This document shows, piece by piece, positions 31,034-41,744 of a stretch of DNA of 64,000 bases. The stretch covers positions 52,779,087 through 52,843,086 of the forward strand of contig OY759216.1 in NCBI GenBank assembly GCA_963662175.1, read 5' to 3'. Position 1 is the first letter of the stretch. Each line of letters opens with the position of its first letter. The stretch is from Aradus depressus (Eukaryota > Arthropoda > Insecta > Hemiptera > Aradidae). The position numbers were made by a program, and so were the translations under genes. Below the pieces are notes generated by a model. The model was not told the DNA's origin, ran no database searches, and saw only the letters and a list, made by a program, of their open reading frames with translations.

Positions 31034-31061
31034 CATTAATAGTGATAAATAAAACTAAAAT

Positions 31062-33398
31062 CTAAGTTAAAATGTCCTGTGGGAGTCTGGGTCGCAGTCG
31101 GCGATGTGCAGTGGGCTGTCCAATATTGAAGTGGACAGCTCCAGGGCTGAGGGACAGGTTCTGGAGGAACGTCTCAGTCAGAGATCGCAGGACGGTGTCC
31201 ATGGAAGCTATGTCCAGTTCTTTATGAGTTATACTGCCTCTCACGAACCATGGTACGTTGAGACCTATGCGGAGGGTTTTGTTTTGGAATGATTGTAATT
31301 TTCGTTTTACTGTTTTGCTTGCACTGTACCATATTGGGCAAGCATATGTTAGTAGTGGACGTAATAGTGATGTGTACAAGATTTTGATGCAATTTGGGCG
31401 GAGTGGAGTGTTGCGGTTAATGAGTGGATAAAGTTGTGAGAGTCTTTGATATGCTTGTGTTAGTTTTGTTGAGATGTGGGTGTGCCATATAAGTCTTGTG
31501 TCCATGTGTAGACCGAGATATTTTAATGTTTGTTGTGAAGTATTCCAGGGAATATCAGTATTGTCAATTTGGATGTTGTTGGTTTGGCGTATTCGGCGGA
31601 GAGAAAAAATTTTGGCTGATGATTTCAAAGGATTTAATTTTAACTTCCAGTTAGAAAACCAAGTTGAGATGATGGAGACAGCTGATTGGAGAGTGTGTGT
31701 GGCAATGTGCATATCGGAGTGTTGTGCTAGTATTAAAGTGTCGTCCGCATAGGTAGCAAGCACCGTGGTCTGCGGGACTGGCATGTCATGGCAGTGTAAG
31801 TTAAAAAGAACTGGGCTGAGAATAGCTCCCTGAGGGACACCTGCACCTATCGTCCTCCGTCTGCTGACTGCGGCGTTGATCCTGACCTGGAAAAAGCGAT
31901 CCCTCAAGAAAGATGAGATCATATTCTGAAGGTACTGCGGTGGTCCTGTCAAGTGAAGTTTGTACAGCAACCCCTCATGCCAGATGGAGTCGAACGCGGC
32001 TGCCACGTCTAGCGATGCTGCAGCTGTATACTCCTTCTTTTCGAATCCTTTGATAATAGCTTCAGTGACCCGCTGAAGCTGGTGGAGTGTCGAGTGATTC
32101 GAACGGAATCCAAACTGGTGCTCCGGGATAGTTTGCGTTGAGTCCAGGTGAGTCAAAAGCCGTCGAAGGATAATTTTCTCAAACACTTTTGATATGGTCG
32201 GCAACAGGCTGATTGGGCGATAGCTGGCCGGATCATGCTTTGGTTTCCCAGGCTTGTGGAAAAGGAGGACTATTGCATTCTTCCAGGCCGAAGGAAAGTA
32301 GCCGAACCGGAGGCATGCGTTGAAGATGCTGGTGAGGTAGGCGTCGCCTTTAGGAGGAAGCTTCTTCAGCACCAGATTTGGGATGAGATCATCCCCTGGA
32401 GTTTTCCTTGTTGGGAGCTTTCTGATGACTCCTCTGACTTCCTGTGGTGTTGTGTATTCTATCGGGAGTTCTGCAGTGGAGTGGTGTTGTGTCATGAAGT
32501 TAGTCACTAGGTCTGTTGTTTGTGAGTTGGCGGAATTATGAAGTGTAAATTTTTGTTCTAAATGGGCAGAAAATATGTTGCATTTGTCGTTATCAGTGAT
32601 GGCTGGTGGTGTATGTCCGTCTGAAATCGTAGGTATTGGAGTATGCCGTCGCAAAATACGTTTTGTCTCAGTCCACAAGCTAGTGTCTCCCGGGGAAATG
32701 TCACTTAGATGTCGTTGGTAGTTAGATATACGGAGGTTGTCTAATTCCCACTTGACTGCGCGAGCCATGCGATTGAAGACAGCCTTGTCCTGGGGTAGCC
32801 TAGAACGTTGCCATAATTTTCGCAATCTATTTTTCTCTTTTATTAGCGAGAGAATGTGTCGGGGGACTGTTCTCTGGCCAGGCCGGAGATCCGAGTACTT
32901 CTTGTACGTCGAGAGGTCGATTGAGCTCCTTATACTGTCATTAAAATGTCCAATGTGCACGTCGATGTCGTCTGTAGAGTTATAATTGAGAGGTATAGTA
33001 AGTGTATCTGTTAGTCGGTCACGAAATACGTCCCAGTCAATTTTCCCATTTATTAATTTTGGTAGAGGGGGGTTCTTTTGAAATTCTTCAATGAACGTTA
33101 CTATAACCGGTAAATGGTCTGAGTCTAACTCAACTAGGGGTTTTTGGAAAAAAGGGAATCTGATGTTCTGTATGAGACAGATGTCCAGGATGTCGGGGAG
33201 AAAATTGTGCTGTGTGGGGAAGAAGGTCGGTTCGTCGGGAGGGATAACTAGCATGTCAAGTCTGTTGGAGTAATGAAGAAGTCTGCTTCCGTTATTGTTT
33301 GTCATTCTGCAGCCCCATAGTCTGTGTTTACTGTTTAAGTCCCCAATCAGGATAGTCGGTATCCCTGAGAAGACTGATAGCAAGTCGACCTCTAAAAG
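31062..33398 (-). pseudogene. Jockey-type ORF2, rest of endonuclease and reverse transcriptase
   Basis: Continues ORF2 after the frameshift; there is no start codon of its own (33383 is TTG), so translation would need the upstream part. Numbering residues from 33383: GDLNSKH at about 14-20 and the SDHLPV catalytic histidine motif at 88-93 finish the endonuclease. The reverse transcriptase follows with RKTPGDDLIPN (327-336), YRPISLLPTISKVFEK, QFGFRSNHST, SLDVAAAFDSIWH (first catalytic Asp), GVPQGAILSPVLFN and the YADD box at 545-548. The C-terminal part ends with a Jockey-like YACPIWYSASKTVKRKLQSF region and SITHKELDIASM. The frame is open for 773 codons with all core residues present, which implies recent insertion. 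Confidence 0.9.
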
Positions 33399-33399
33399 A

Positions 33400-33825
33400 T
33401 TAGTACTGGGTCGTACGATAGGCAGCTATGATATGAATGGGGTTTCCAGAGTGACTGAACAGTTTGAGCCCTATGGCTTGGAGGTTGATGAGGTTATGGA
33501 ATTCTGTGGAGCAATGCTTGATGGTCCGTTTGATGAAGATTGCAACCCCTCCCGTCCGAGTCCGTTGGTCATGTCTGTAAACCTGGTAACCACCAACCCT
33601 GAGTCTGTCTTCAGCCACCAGGTGGGTTTCAGTAATACACGCGATGTCGATGTCATGTCTGTGAATGAATTCGATGAAGGTGTTTTGTCTCTGTTTAAGT
33701 CCGTTCGAGTTCCAGTTGAGTATCTTCAAGTTTGTTAAGTCAGTAGGAGCTAAAAGAGATGAAGTTAGGAGTGATGAACTGTAAGGCGAGAAGTCAGTTG
33801 GTAGTACTGTGTTTGTGTCCGTCAT
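33400..33825 (-). pseudogene. Jockey-type ORF2, N-terminal endonuclease part (frameshifted)
   Basis: Start of ORF2: 141 codons from the ATG that overlaps the ORF1 stop. It contains the first motifs of an exonuclease-endonuclease-phosphatase fold: LKILNWNSNGLKQRQ (catalytic N), then DIDIACITETHL (catalytic E) and GGVAIFIKR. After IIAAYR the frame runs into TAA, and the expected continuation (a TNLLEVDLL-type segment) is in the next frame, joining 31062-33398. One extra base around 33405-33413 explains the break. In this clade the enzyme nicks target DNA to prime reverse transcription. Confidence 0.85.
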
Positions 33826-35054
33826 ATTTCAGGATGCAGTCTAGTTATGTTGGTGCTAAGGGAGTTTAATATTAATTGTACTATGGTAGGGATGAGTTGA
33901 TTCACGATTTGGACTATGGTGATTTCAAGTGTGCTGTTCGTGTTTGGTGTATGCGTATGAAGAAGTGATGATGTGTTTTGTGAGATGTTATGTTTGGGAT
34001 GCATCTTTGGTAAGGAAGCCGTTATTACCTTTGCTGCCTCGGCATATGACGACTTGCTGGTGCTAGGCTGCACTGTCTGTGGATGTGAAGGAAGGCGAGG
34101 GGCCACTGGCGGTGCTGCTCTTTGATTCCTCTCTTGGAAAGACCTGTAAAAACTGCAACCTCTGTAATTGGCTGAGTGTTGCTCGTTACAGTTGACGCAT
34201 TGGGGGGCCGTCCTCTTGTCCTGGGGGCACTCAGTCCAGTGGTGGCTACCGGTGCACTTGACGCACCGCGGCTGCAGTCGACAATAGTTCTTGGTGTGAA
34301 AATAGCGCTGGCAGCGGGTACACTGTGGGATCCCACGTGGTTTACGCCTGGGTTCGACCCTAACTATGCAGAATAGGAGACGGTCTAGCTTGAGGATATT
34401 TCGTCCTGCGTCGTTGTCTTCGAGCTCTGCCACTGCTATGGGGATGGGCTCCTTCTGCTTATTTAAAAGTCTCATGACCTTAAAAATAGGATAGTTTAAT
34501 TGCTGAAGTTCATTTTTGATTTCGTTATCCGTGATAGATAGAGGGAGACCTTTTATAACTACAGACAGTCGTTTTTCATCTGGAGCTCTGTAGGTGTGAT
34601 AGGGCACTTGATGATCATCGTAATATTTTGTGAGAGTGCGAAAGTCGGGAATGGTGGAAGTTAGTATTTTAATGCTAGTTCCAGCTTGTTTCATTTCAAA
34701 CTGATCGCTGACTAACCTTTTTATATCGCTTAAAATTGCTTGAAAATTATTTACATCATGGAGAAATATCGGTGGAATTTTGAATTTCGGTTCTGGTTTG
34801 GTGTTATCTACTTGAATAGCATTCAACGGTTCGAATCTATTTTGTGTGTGAACGAGGGAAAGGTCAGTTAAGTATTTTTTGCTTACGGACTGACTGGTGG
34901 GAGAGTTGGCTCCAGGCCTCTTCCTGGAGTTGATTTGGGTCCAGGACCCGCTGTCTGCTACTGTGGGGAGGTCTTCTGCCCAGTCTATTGGGGATTCATT
35001 AGCCGCTAGTGACATGTTGACTTCAGGGATGGTTTTTATGTCTTTGGAAGACAT
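33822..35054 (-). CDS. Jockey-type ORF1, gag-like nucleic-acid-binding protein
   Basis: About 410 residues from the first ATG (MSSKDIKTIPEVN); the frame is open further upstream to 35138 but only with a GTG. The N-terminal half is hydrophilic. The middle carries a PRE_C2HC-type region (around SVVIKGLPLSITDNEIKNEL and ILKLDRLLFCIVRVEPRRKP RG). Three zinc knuckles follow: CTRCQRYFHTKNYC (CX2CX4HX4C), CVKCTGSHHWTEC (CX2CX3HX4C) and CVNCNEQH with a later C. The C terminus is S/T/P-rich. In this clade such proteins bind element RNA and form ribonucleoprotein particles. The frame is intact. Its TGA overlaps the ATG of ORF2. Confidence 0.85.
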   Translation of the reverse strand: MSSKDIKTIPEVNMSLAANESPIDWAEDLPTVADSGSWTQINSRKRPGANSPTSQSVSKKYLTDLSLVHTQNRFEPLNAIQVDNTKPEPKFKIPPIFLHDVNNFQAILSDIKRLVSDQFEMKQAGTSIKILTSTIPDFRTLTKYYDDHQVPYHTYRAPDEKRLSVVIKGLPLSITDNEIKNELQQLNYPIFKVMRLLNKQKEPIPIAVAELEDNDAGRNILKLDRLLFCIVRVEPRRKPRGIPQCTRCQRYFHTKNYCRLQPRCVKCTGSHHWTECPQDKRTAPQCVNCNEQHSANYRGCSFYRSFQERNQRAAPPVAPRLPSHPQTVQPSTSKSSYAEAAKVITASLPKMHPKHNISQNTSSLLHTHTPNTNSTLEITIVQIVNQLIPTIVQLILNSLSTNITRLHPEI

Positions 35055-35165
35055 TTCCTCATCTCTTCGGGTAGAGGGAGTCTTTACCCGCAAATACGTC
35101 ACAAAATTGAGTAAATTTGGTTTACAATTTAGTCTCACGATTAAATTAAACTTTGTACATATATA

Positions 35166-35540
35166 AAGCTACTTTATAACCACAATGCTGAAACAGCTGT
35201 GTCCTTTTATCTGATCCCTCTCGTCTAATAGAAAACGTATTTAGGTTTTTCAGGACACAGACTCATTACATAAAGCTGTTCATAGGTAAACAATAGAGCA
35301 CTCCACAATGATCTTATGATAAACAAGTAGTTTCCATAGTAAACTGCATACTCACACACTGTTCATTCACACAGTCGCTTCCTTCAACATAATCCTACCA
35401 GAAGACTCATGAGAAGATATATAGCATCCTGATACTCTCCATTTGAAAGTAGTAAAATGGAAATAGGAGTTTTTATTTGAGGTAAAGGAAGCATACGACA
35501 TGAACATGTTTCAAAAATACCTGATGGGATGGTCTAAGAA
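35166..35540. other. no recognisable gene
   Basis: Sequence upstream of the Jockey element; nothing recognised. Confidence 0.4.
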
Positions 35541-35544
35541 TCCC

Positions 35545-35792
35545 TTCTCTGTTAGCTCCCCTCTGAGAGTCCTAAATTTTGCAAGCCCATGTTTAATTAA
35601 GTTAGGGGTCTTTAACGAGTATCTGACATCGCACAAACTCGGGACAGCCATTTAACTTGCCTCCAAAGGATGGAGTTCTCAAGGTTTTGTTGACTCCCAT
35701 ATAAAACAAAAGCTAAGGGCCTCAGCCATGTTTGAACCTTGAGCGCAGTAGGCAGACACGCTACCTCGGGGCTCCTGGCACTCTACTCATCA
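35545..35792 (-). repeat. SINE family A copy, diverged
   Basis: TAGCTCCCCTCTGAGAGTCC TAAATTTTGC, TCTTTAACGAGTATCTGACA TCGCACA, AAGCTAAGGGCCTCAGCCAT G, GGCAGACACGCTACC. Confidence 0.75.
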
Positions 35793-37080
35793 AGATATTT
35801 TAAGTTACCTATCTTCCAAGAAATTTGTTCTGATTTTGTGACAGGTGTGTGTGAAATCAAAAATTGGATAAATATTTAGTTGAATATCCATCATATTCTA
35901 CTTGCATTTGAATAACGCTCTGTTTGTCTCCCTTATAAAATTAATATAATAAAAAATGCAGGTCATGGTACATTTTCTTTATTTCTTATAGAGGGTTTCT
36001 TTATTTCTTATAGAGGGTACAACAATCTAAAACATACATACGAAGTGTATACACTTTGGTATACAAGTCTTGGGTATAGTATACAAGTCTCAGTGCAGTT
36101 TAGGTTTGTGAATGATTGAAGTTATTGCTTTCTTGAAAACAGTAAGAAGTTCGGTCGAGGCTAAGGGGGGAGGGGGGGGGGGCAATTGCACCTATTGCCC
36201 CCCTTGTATCTGCGCTATACGTACTGGAAGGCACGCTAGTTCATTGATATGTACCTAAATACTTCGAAACGAGGTTTAGATGATAATTAATTGTTTTCTA
36301 AAATATTCACGGGAACATAAATTGTGTAGTGATAATTAACAGCTGATTATTATCCTAAAAGGGCTTACTTCAGAGAAGATATTGAATAAGTTTACTTACT
36401 GAAACCCATCCCTTGTGATCTCAGAACATTAACAGAGGGATGCTAAAGTCCTAGTCTTGGTAAATGTATATTTCTTTAGAATATCAAATTGGGTGGCAAC
36501 CATTAGAAAGTCGTTATCATAAACTTGATATCTAACTCGAGTGCCCAAAATAAGATGGCCAACTTTGCGATAACTACTAAATCGCTATAGAATCGGATAT
36601 TTAAATCAGAAAGTCTGAATTGGGGAATAATATCAATTTTCATTATCATATAAATAATATTCTATTTGAATGACCCCCAAAACTTGTTCAGAGGAGCATA
36701 TTTGATGGAAATAGGATGCCAGTTTCCGGCTTTATCAACCGGGGTGAGCGCCTAAACTTATTTCCAGAGAAGTCCGTTAACAAAATCAGTTATTGAGATT
36801 ACGTTAGGATGAAGTGAGACTAGATTGGGTTCCTGGATATGAGGACTGGGTAGAGTCTGGAAATATGTTATATCTGAGCCCAGGGGAGATAGGAGACTGT
36901 CAGCTCCATACTAGACATATATACTTTAGTAGGGCAGAGACGGACCTTGGGAGTCACCTCTCAACCAACTTTACCAGATAAGATTACTTTACCAACAGAC
37001 ACTCACTATCTAGTCTACTTATCTCTCCTTGAAATTTAATGTAATTCTAAATTTAGTAACCACTCGCATTAACTGAAATT
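35793..37080. other. no recognisable gene; small duplication and old repeat
   Basis: CTTTATTTCTTATAGAGGGT occurs twice at about 35978-36018. Positions 36655-36760 resemble 26190-26275 (family F-like, old). A G-rich run is at 36165-36181. I see no exon. Confidence 0.4.
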
Positions 37081-37138
37081 ATAAAATTGGTACTGCTGTA
37101 ACATCCTGGTAGCCCTGAGAAGGGCCGGGGATCAGGAG

Positions 37139-37497
37139 TCTTGAAAAATACTGGGGTATTTCCTTGCTAGTCTGAGGTATAGCCGTACTCTTGGATGGCC
37201 GGGTGACTGTGGGCCGGGGATGAGTGAGTCTTGAGCAAGATTTGGCTATTTCCTCGCTAGTCTGAGGTATAGCCGCAATCTTGGAAGGCCGGGTGTCTGT
37301 GGGCCGGGTTGAGTGAGTCTTGAGGAAGATTGGGGTATTTCCTTGCTGGTCTGAAGTATAGCCGTACTCTTGGATGGCCGGGTGACTGTGGGCCGGGGAT
37401 GAGTGAGTCTTGAGCAAGATTGGGGTATTTCCTCGCTGGTCTGAGGTATAGTCGCACTCTTGGAAGACCTGGTGACTGTGCTCTCGGGAGCGGGACT
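37139..37497 (-). repeat. minisatellite, four 90-bp units with one 1-base deletion
   Basis: The landmark TCTTGAG.AAGATT.GGGTA recurs at 37139, 37229, 37318 and 37408, giving units of 90, 89, 90 and 90 bp. Ninety is a multiple of three, and on the minus strand the unit reads RLTHPRPTVTRPSKSTAIPQ followed by TSKEIPQSCS, an S/T/P-rich 30-residue repeat. The 89-bp unit shifts the frame, so the open frames 37246-37629 and 37079-37417 are two halves of one original frame. Confidence 0.9.
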
Positions 37498-37711
37498 GTT
37501 CACCTTTATTAGAGCGGGATGCTGACTGGTGGAGCTACCATCTCGCTCTGCCTCTATCTGGGGGCCTGATGTTGCCTGGCTTAGTACCAAAGATCTCTCG
37601 CTTTCTTTCTGGGGCGCAGATGTTAACATAAGTTACATTTCTCCGCTGGCTGCTCTTCAAAATGGGGCTCATCTCGGCTTCTGGGGGATGTTGAGTACTC
37701 TCGAATCTGGA

Positions 37712-37735
37712 GGGGGGGGGGGGGGGGGGGGGGGG
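37712..37735 (+). repeat. G24 homopolymer
   Basis: Twenty-four consecutive G. Confidence 0.95.
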
Positions 37736-37879
37736 ACTGCCATGGTAATATAGGGTTTTGGTGGAAAAATTGCTAACCAACAATTGGGCACGGATCCGTT
37801 AGTTCCACCCGTCTATGTTAGTTCCTTTTGGCTAACTTTCCGCTAGGTTACAAAACTCTGGGTCGGGGAGCTAAAAAAA

Positions 37880-38078
37880 TCTTGAGTATGACGTCCTTCG
37901 GATGGGATGTTAAGCGATGGTCTCGCAGTCTACACATGCCAGGTTAAAGACCTCTGCCCTAGGTGAATAAAAATTTAGTGGAGTCGGGCTCAGGTCCACC
38001 AGAGCGGCGAAAGTGCCCTCTGGTAGTAGGCGATCTGACCTCGAAGTGAAAGCCCGGGCATGAGTCATAATAACTAAC
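37880..38078 (+). repeat. SINE family A body
   Basis: GACGTCCTTCGGATGGGATG TTAAGCGATGGTC, GTGAATAAAAATTTAG, GTCCACCAGAGCGGCGAAAG, GGTAGTAGGCGATCTGACCT, GGGCATGAGTCATAATAACT AAC. The head is missing. Confidence 0.85.
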
Positions 38079-38434
38079 ATATGACAATTCAATGAAACAC
38101 CATCAATGTATTTCCCCCGCGTAAATTAGTCGACTCCTTCTCCCTCTCATTCCGTGTGCAGTAAGTATAGGAAACTTAGACAGAATAGAGACAATGATAA
38201 CAGTTTTGGAGCTAAAGAAGAAAACAGACAAGTCAAGCAATGGAACCAGTTCATGTCCTCAACTTCTGACAACAGGAAAATTTTGACATCCATGACGTCA
38301 TGAATTTGAGAAAAAATAGAACTGAAGTAAGGAAAATCATTTCGATCCGCAAAAAACAAAGGATTACTTCATAGTTCAAGCCCTGATAACGTTATAACAT
38401 GACAATGTACACACATATGTATATAACATTGTGT
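38079..38434. other. no recognisable gene
   Basis: Unassigned. Confidence 0.4.
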
Positions 38435-38531
38435 AATTCGTTAAATAAAAAGTGATTAACCGTGGTTTTCATTTATCCGTGGGACCTCTCCCCTCCCCCC
38501 CCATTACCTCGGATAATCGAGGTTGTACTGT
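38435..38531. mobile_element. pogo/Tigger-type MITE or terminal fragment
   Basis: The right end CCTCGGATAATCGAGGTTGT ACTG followed by TA is the classic pogo/Tigger terminal sequence (reverse: CAGTACAACCTCGATTATCC G). The left side GATTAACCGTGGTTTTCATT TATCCG is only loosely complementary, so the left end is uncertain. Confidence 0.6.
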
Positions 38532-38874
38532 ATTTAATAAATATGTAGTTTTGTACTTAGTTTCTGATACATTCCAAAGTGGGAAAGTTGCATGTATCTC
38601 CGACCTCCTCATAAATGTTTTAAATATTCCTTTCACTGTTGTTTTCAGAAATGAGAGTTCCTTGCACTCGAATCACACTGTTCGATAATATTCTAAGTAA
38701 AAATGAATATATGGATGAGGGAGCTGTATCGAGGGTTAATCACCTATGGAAATATAACGCTATTTGTTATGGTAACATACTGCACTAACTGAACTCTAAA
38801 CATGCACCGTATGATGCTATCTGCTTTGTTCCAGTCCCATAGGACAATGTCCTTTCATTTTCATCGATACGATC

Positions 38875-38990
38875 CAAAGGACGGCGTGCTCAAGTTTTTT
38901 CACCTCCCAGATAAAACGCCTAAGGGCCTCGGCCGGGTTTCGAACCCGCGATCATGAGCTAAGTAAGCAAGCACGCATGCCGCCCTCTTT
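38875..38990 (-). repeat. SINE family A head fragment
   Basis: AAAGGACGGCGTGCTCAAG, GGGCCTCGGCCGGGTTTCGA ACCCGCGATCATGAGCTAAG TAAGCAAGCACGCATGCCGC CCTC. Confidence 0.85.
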
Positions 38991-39039
38991 TCAAATTATG
39001 TTCCGTGTTGTTTTTACATTCGTTGAAAAAGTATGTAAA

Positions 39040-39215
39040 TAAATAAAACAAACCGTTTTTTTTCACAGATTGATAACTAAAAATATATTCTGACCTCTCA
39101 CTTGTTTTATTATTTTATTTTATTCTAGCCAGCTTTCGAGGTTGCCCTCATCATCAAGCAGTCTGATGAAACATTCAAAAGAACATAATAATCCTATAAA
39201 ATAAAAAATAAAAAC
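39040..39215 (-). mobile_element. Penelope-like 3'/pLTR fragment with hammerhead-like motif
   Basis: On the minus strand at 39130-39158: GCTTGATGAT followed by GAGGGCAACCTCGAAAGCTG. This is the GCTTTCGAGG...CATCA signature common at ends of Penelope-like retroelements, read as TTGATGA, one T, stem GAGG-GCAA-CCTC, GAAA. TTTTATTTTATT-type sequence lies on both sides. No reverse transcriptase is present. Confidence 0.5.
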
Positions 39216-39554
39216 ACCAATAAGTAGGTATATAACTCAGGTGAGGAATAGGAATAATGTATCTGCTCTCATTAATGAAATTTAAATGGTTAATTTTTTT
39301 TGTATTTTATAGTTATTAAGAAGAAGAAGAAAAGACTTTATTATAACAGTCGCATTTACAGAGGTACAATAATTGTTGTGGTACTGTTATAATTATTATA
39401 CAATAAGGTTCCTTAACCATTACTCTTATACACTAAATACAAATCAAAAATGATCAGTTAAATTAAAAACAATGCTACTGCTTAAGAGTAAATTTTAAAA
39501 AACAACCCGCATAATAAAATAGTGAACTTTGCACTGAATGCAGAAGAACTTTGC
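39216..39554. other. no recognisable gene
   Basis: AT-rich unassigned sequence; short AAGAAGAAGAAG run at about 39316. Confidence 0.4.
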
Positions 39555-39620
39555 AGAGACGGGGTCTTTAACGAGTACCTGACATGGTACAGGCTCGGGA
39601 CCATCGCCCAACATCCCAGG
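39555..39620 (-). repeat. SINE family A core fragment
   Basis: GGGGTCTTTAACGAGTACCT GACATGGTACAGGCTCGGGA CCATCGC. Confidence 0.85.
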
Positions 39621-39634
39621 CCATCACCCGCCTT

Positions 39635-40115
39635 TGTACTTCCCCAACACGAATTAATCAATTAAGTTTTCGCTCTCCCTCCACTACCAATCGACCGTTT
39701 GGGCTAAAACTCAATATTTGACTTACATAGTAGCTTCTGAATCCTCTTACTGAATTTTATGTCGATACATTCTTTATATCGACAGTTATTAGAGTGAGTC
39801 GAGCCCACTTTCAGTGATACCCCCTTGAACCGATTTCGCGGAAAGTTAATAGGTGCCGTTTTCATGGGGTTTTGAATTTAAATATGATATTTCGTTAATC
39901 GTTACAACGGCAGTCATTATTTTTTGTGTTAAGCCTCCTCTAATCCTCCTCTTCCCTTTGGCAATTTGACTGAAAATCAGTTGGTATCGTCCTTAGAAGG
40001 ATTTTGGATAAAGTTTCGTATCGATTTCATTAATTTTGTTTTCATTTTTGGGATCAGGCAAAACATGAATTCCGATGTTAACTCAACTTTGAATTTCTGA
40101 CCGAGTACATAACTG
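39635..40115 (+). repeat. family C element, near full length
   Basis: Starts TACTTCCCCAACACGAATTA ATCAATTAAGTTTTCGCTCT CCCTCC and runs through the internal repeats (GTCGATACATTCTTTATATC GACAGTTATTAGAG; GGTGCCGTTTTCATGGGGTT TTGAATTTAAATATG) to the GGATCAGGCAAAACATGAAT / ACCGAGTACATAACTG end. The GGGGAAGT terminus is lost. Confidence 0.8.
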
Positions 40116-40187
40116 TATTATTTCATTAATTTAATGAGACTGAATGGGAAGGGGCCTCTTGATGTGGTGCCTCTAGGCAGCCCTCTC

Positions 40188-40333
40188 TAGCCCCCCCTCC
40201 CCCCCCCCCCCCCCCCAGCCAAGTCCCCTACATATAATATATTCGATCCTGGCATGTTATATGCCCACGGATCCACCCCCATATTTATGACTCTGGGTCA
40301 CGCTCCTTTCTCCTACCCCCCCCCCCCCCCCCC
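40188..40333. repeat. two C-run tracts
   Basis: C runs at about 40201-40216 and 40316-40333, separated by ordinary sequence. Confidence 0.95.
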
Positions 40334-40739
40334 ACAGATCAATGCTCAGTCAGTTTTATCTTCTTTTTTGTTATTTTTATGAAGAATTTTTTTTTTCCCC
40401 TAGGAATCTCATCATAAGTTAATATAATGGCTTATTTCGCTAAATGACAATGTCTGACCTTGTAACTATGATGTCGTGATGTTTCTTCGAACCAATCTTA
40501 ACATAGAGATCTAAGTTGTCCCTTGAACCATATCATAACATATTTTGTTCAAAATTTGCTCAAAAAATAAACAAATATTCATTAGGTTCCTTAGGCGAAT
40601 TCATGGGTTCAAGATTTCTTCTTTCTCACTCGTATTTTCGTATTTTTCTCTTGCTGATGCTTTGTTCTGTACACGGATGGGACCATCTGAGAATAATTAG
40701 TTTTTGAAAACACCCTCATAATATCTACTTGTTTAACTT

Positions 40740-41000
40740 AGTATCTAGTTTTCAACAGAATTTTACGTTTGAAGGACCTCTAAACATTATTTCATATTCG
40801 TGATTATGTCTATGTGTTTGTATGTGCAAGATCGTTTTTTAATATAAATGGGATTGTGTGAGCGCAACGACTCAGGAACGATTGTAACAATGAATTTGAA
40901 ATTTGAGATGAAGATGTCCCAACATCAATTTGATTAGCACATAAAGTGGGACCAATTTACTTCGGGGCCTAACTTATATTAATAAAGTCAGTATGAAATG
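40740..41000 (-). repeat. family E repeat, copy 1
   Basis: AGTTTTCAACAGAATTTTAC GTTTGAAGGACC, ATTCGTGATTATGTC, and ACTTCGGGGCCTAA at its end. A copy at 41580-41725 shares all three blocks. The orientation is arbitrary. Confidence 0.65.
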
Positions 41001-41421
41001 AATTTGAGAGGAGGAGGCAGAGAGATGTGAAAAAACTGTTTGGTATAAGAAAGTGCTGGGTTGGAATTTTTGACTAATTATATAACTGCCATTAAAATTC
41101 ATCCCTTGCCCAACTACTTGAGACGCCTTACGTAACAATTTTACAATTAGCCTGGTTACAACTGACCAAACAGCTGATTTATTAATGGCGATAATATCGA
41201 TCCGACTAGAAATTATTTAACCGAGCTCCAATAATTATTTTTTCATAGACTGTGTGGGGAGCGTTATATGACCTCGCGGGCTTATCTCTTTACACTTGGC
41301 TGGAGGAACAATCACTGGAGAGGAATGGACTTATCCAAGGCAAACCTGTCAGTTATATCCGTGCTTTCTGCTTTCCGGCTCCATGAGGTAAGCCCTATCT
41401 TGGCCACATCACATATATTTG

Positions 41422-41570
41422 ATTACTTCCCCAACTGTACGAATTATAGGGGAAGTTATGTAATCGGTCAAAAATTATATGAGGAGTTTTTAACCGAATT
41501 TCATGTTTTGCGGCAAACTGATTGCAATAATGAAAAAAAAAAATCTGTCTGATGATGTAATGAATGTGTT
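41422..41570 (-). repeat. family C end fragment
   Basis: ATTACTTCCCCAACTGTACG AATTATAGGGGAAGTTATGT AATCGGTCAAAAATT, the typical reverse start of family C. It then passes into family E. Confidence 0.75.
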
Positions 41571-41579
41571 ATCGTGAGA

Positions 41580-41725
41580 AAATCCGAAATCGAGTTTTCA
41601 ACGGAATACACGTTTGAAGGTCCCCTCAACACCTTTTGTCCAACTTCGCGATTATGTCAAACTGTGTGAATACCAGACGCATATTGAGACTACGTTACTT
41701 CGGGGCCTAAGTCTACAAGATACCA
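41580..41725 (-). repeat. family E repeat, copy 2
   Basis: GAGTTTTCAACGGAATACAC GTTTGAAGGTCC, TTCGCGATTATGTC, ACTTCGGGGCCTAAG. Confidence 0.65.
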
Positions 41726-41744
41726 CTTATAATCATGACCTAAT

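Larger units (their letters stand above)
30930..35165 (-). mobile_element. Jockey-clade non-LTR retrotransposon, nearly full length
   Basis: A minus-strand element of about 4.2 kb with the two-ORF layout of the Jockey clade: gag-like ORF1 with CCHC knuckles, then ORF2 with an apurinic-type endonuclease and reverse transcriptase. ORF1 and ORF2 overlap by ATGA (33825-33822), a termination-reinitiation arrangement. Apart from one frameshift in ORF2 (about 33400-33415) both frames are open, so this is by far the youngest retroelement in the window. The 3' UTR (30930-31061) contains a 22-base run that is T on the element strand, and I see no terminal poly(A). The ends are approximate and no target duplication is obvious. 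Confidence 0.85.
37139..37783 (-). pseudogene. possible S/T/P-rich repeat protein, frame broken
   Basis: The minus-strand frame 37629-37246 begins MLTSAPQKESERSLVLSQAT, is rich in S, T, P and E, and runs into the 30-residue repeats. A further open frame (37783-37535) with a proline run encoded by the C side of the G24 tract lies upstream in another frame. I recognise no domain. It could be a decayed low-complexity gene, part of an unknown retroelement, or only a minisatellite with a period divisible by three; I lean to the last. Confidence 0.2.

Noticed and set aside
31104..35166. Plus-strand ORFs across the Jockey-type element
   Set aside because: Antisense shadows of the long minus-strand ORF1 and ORF2.
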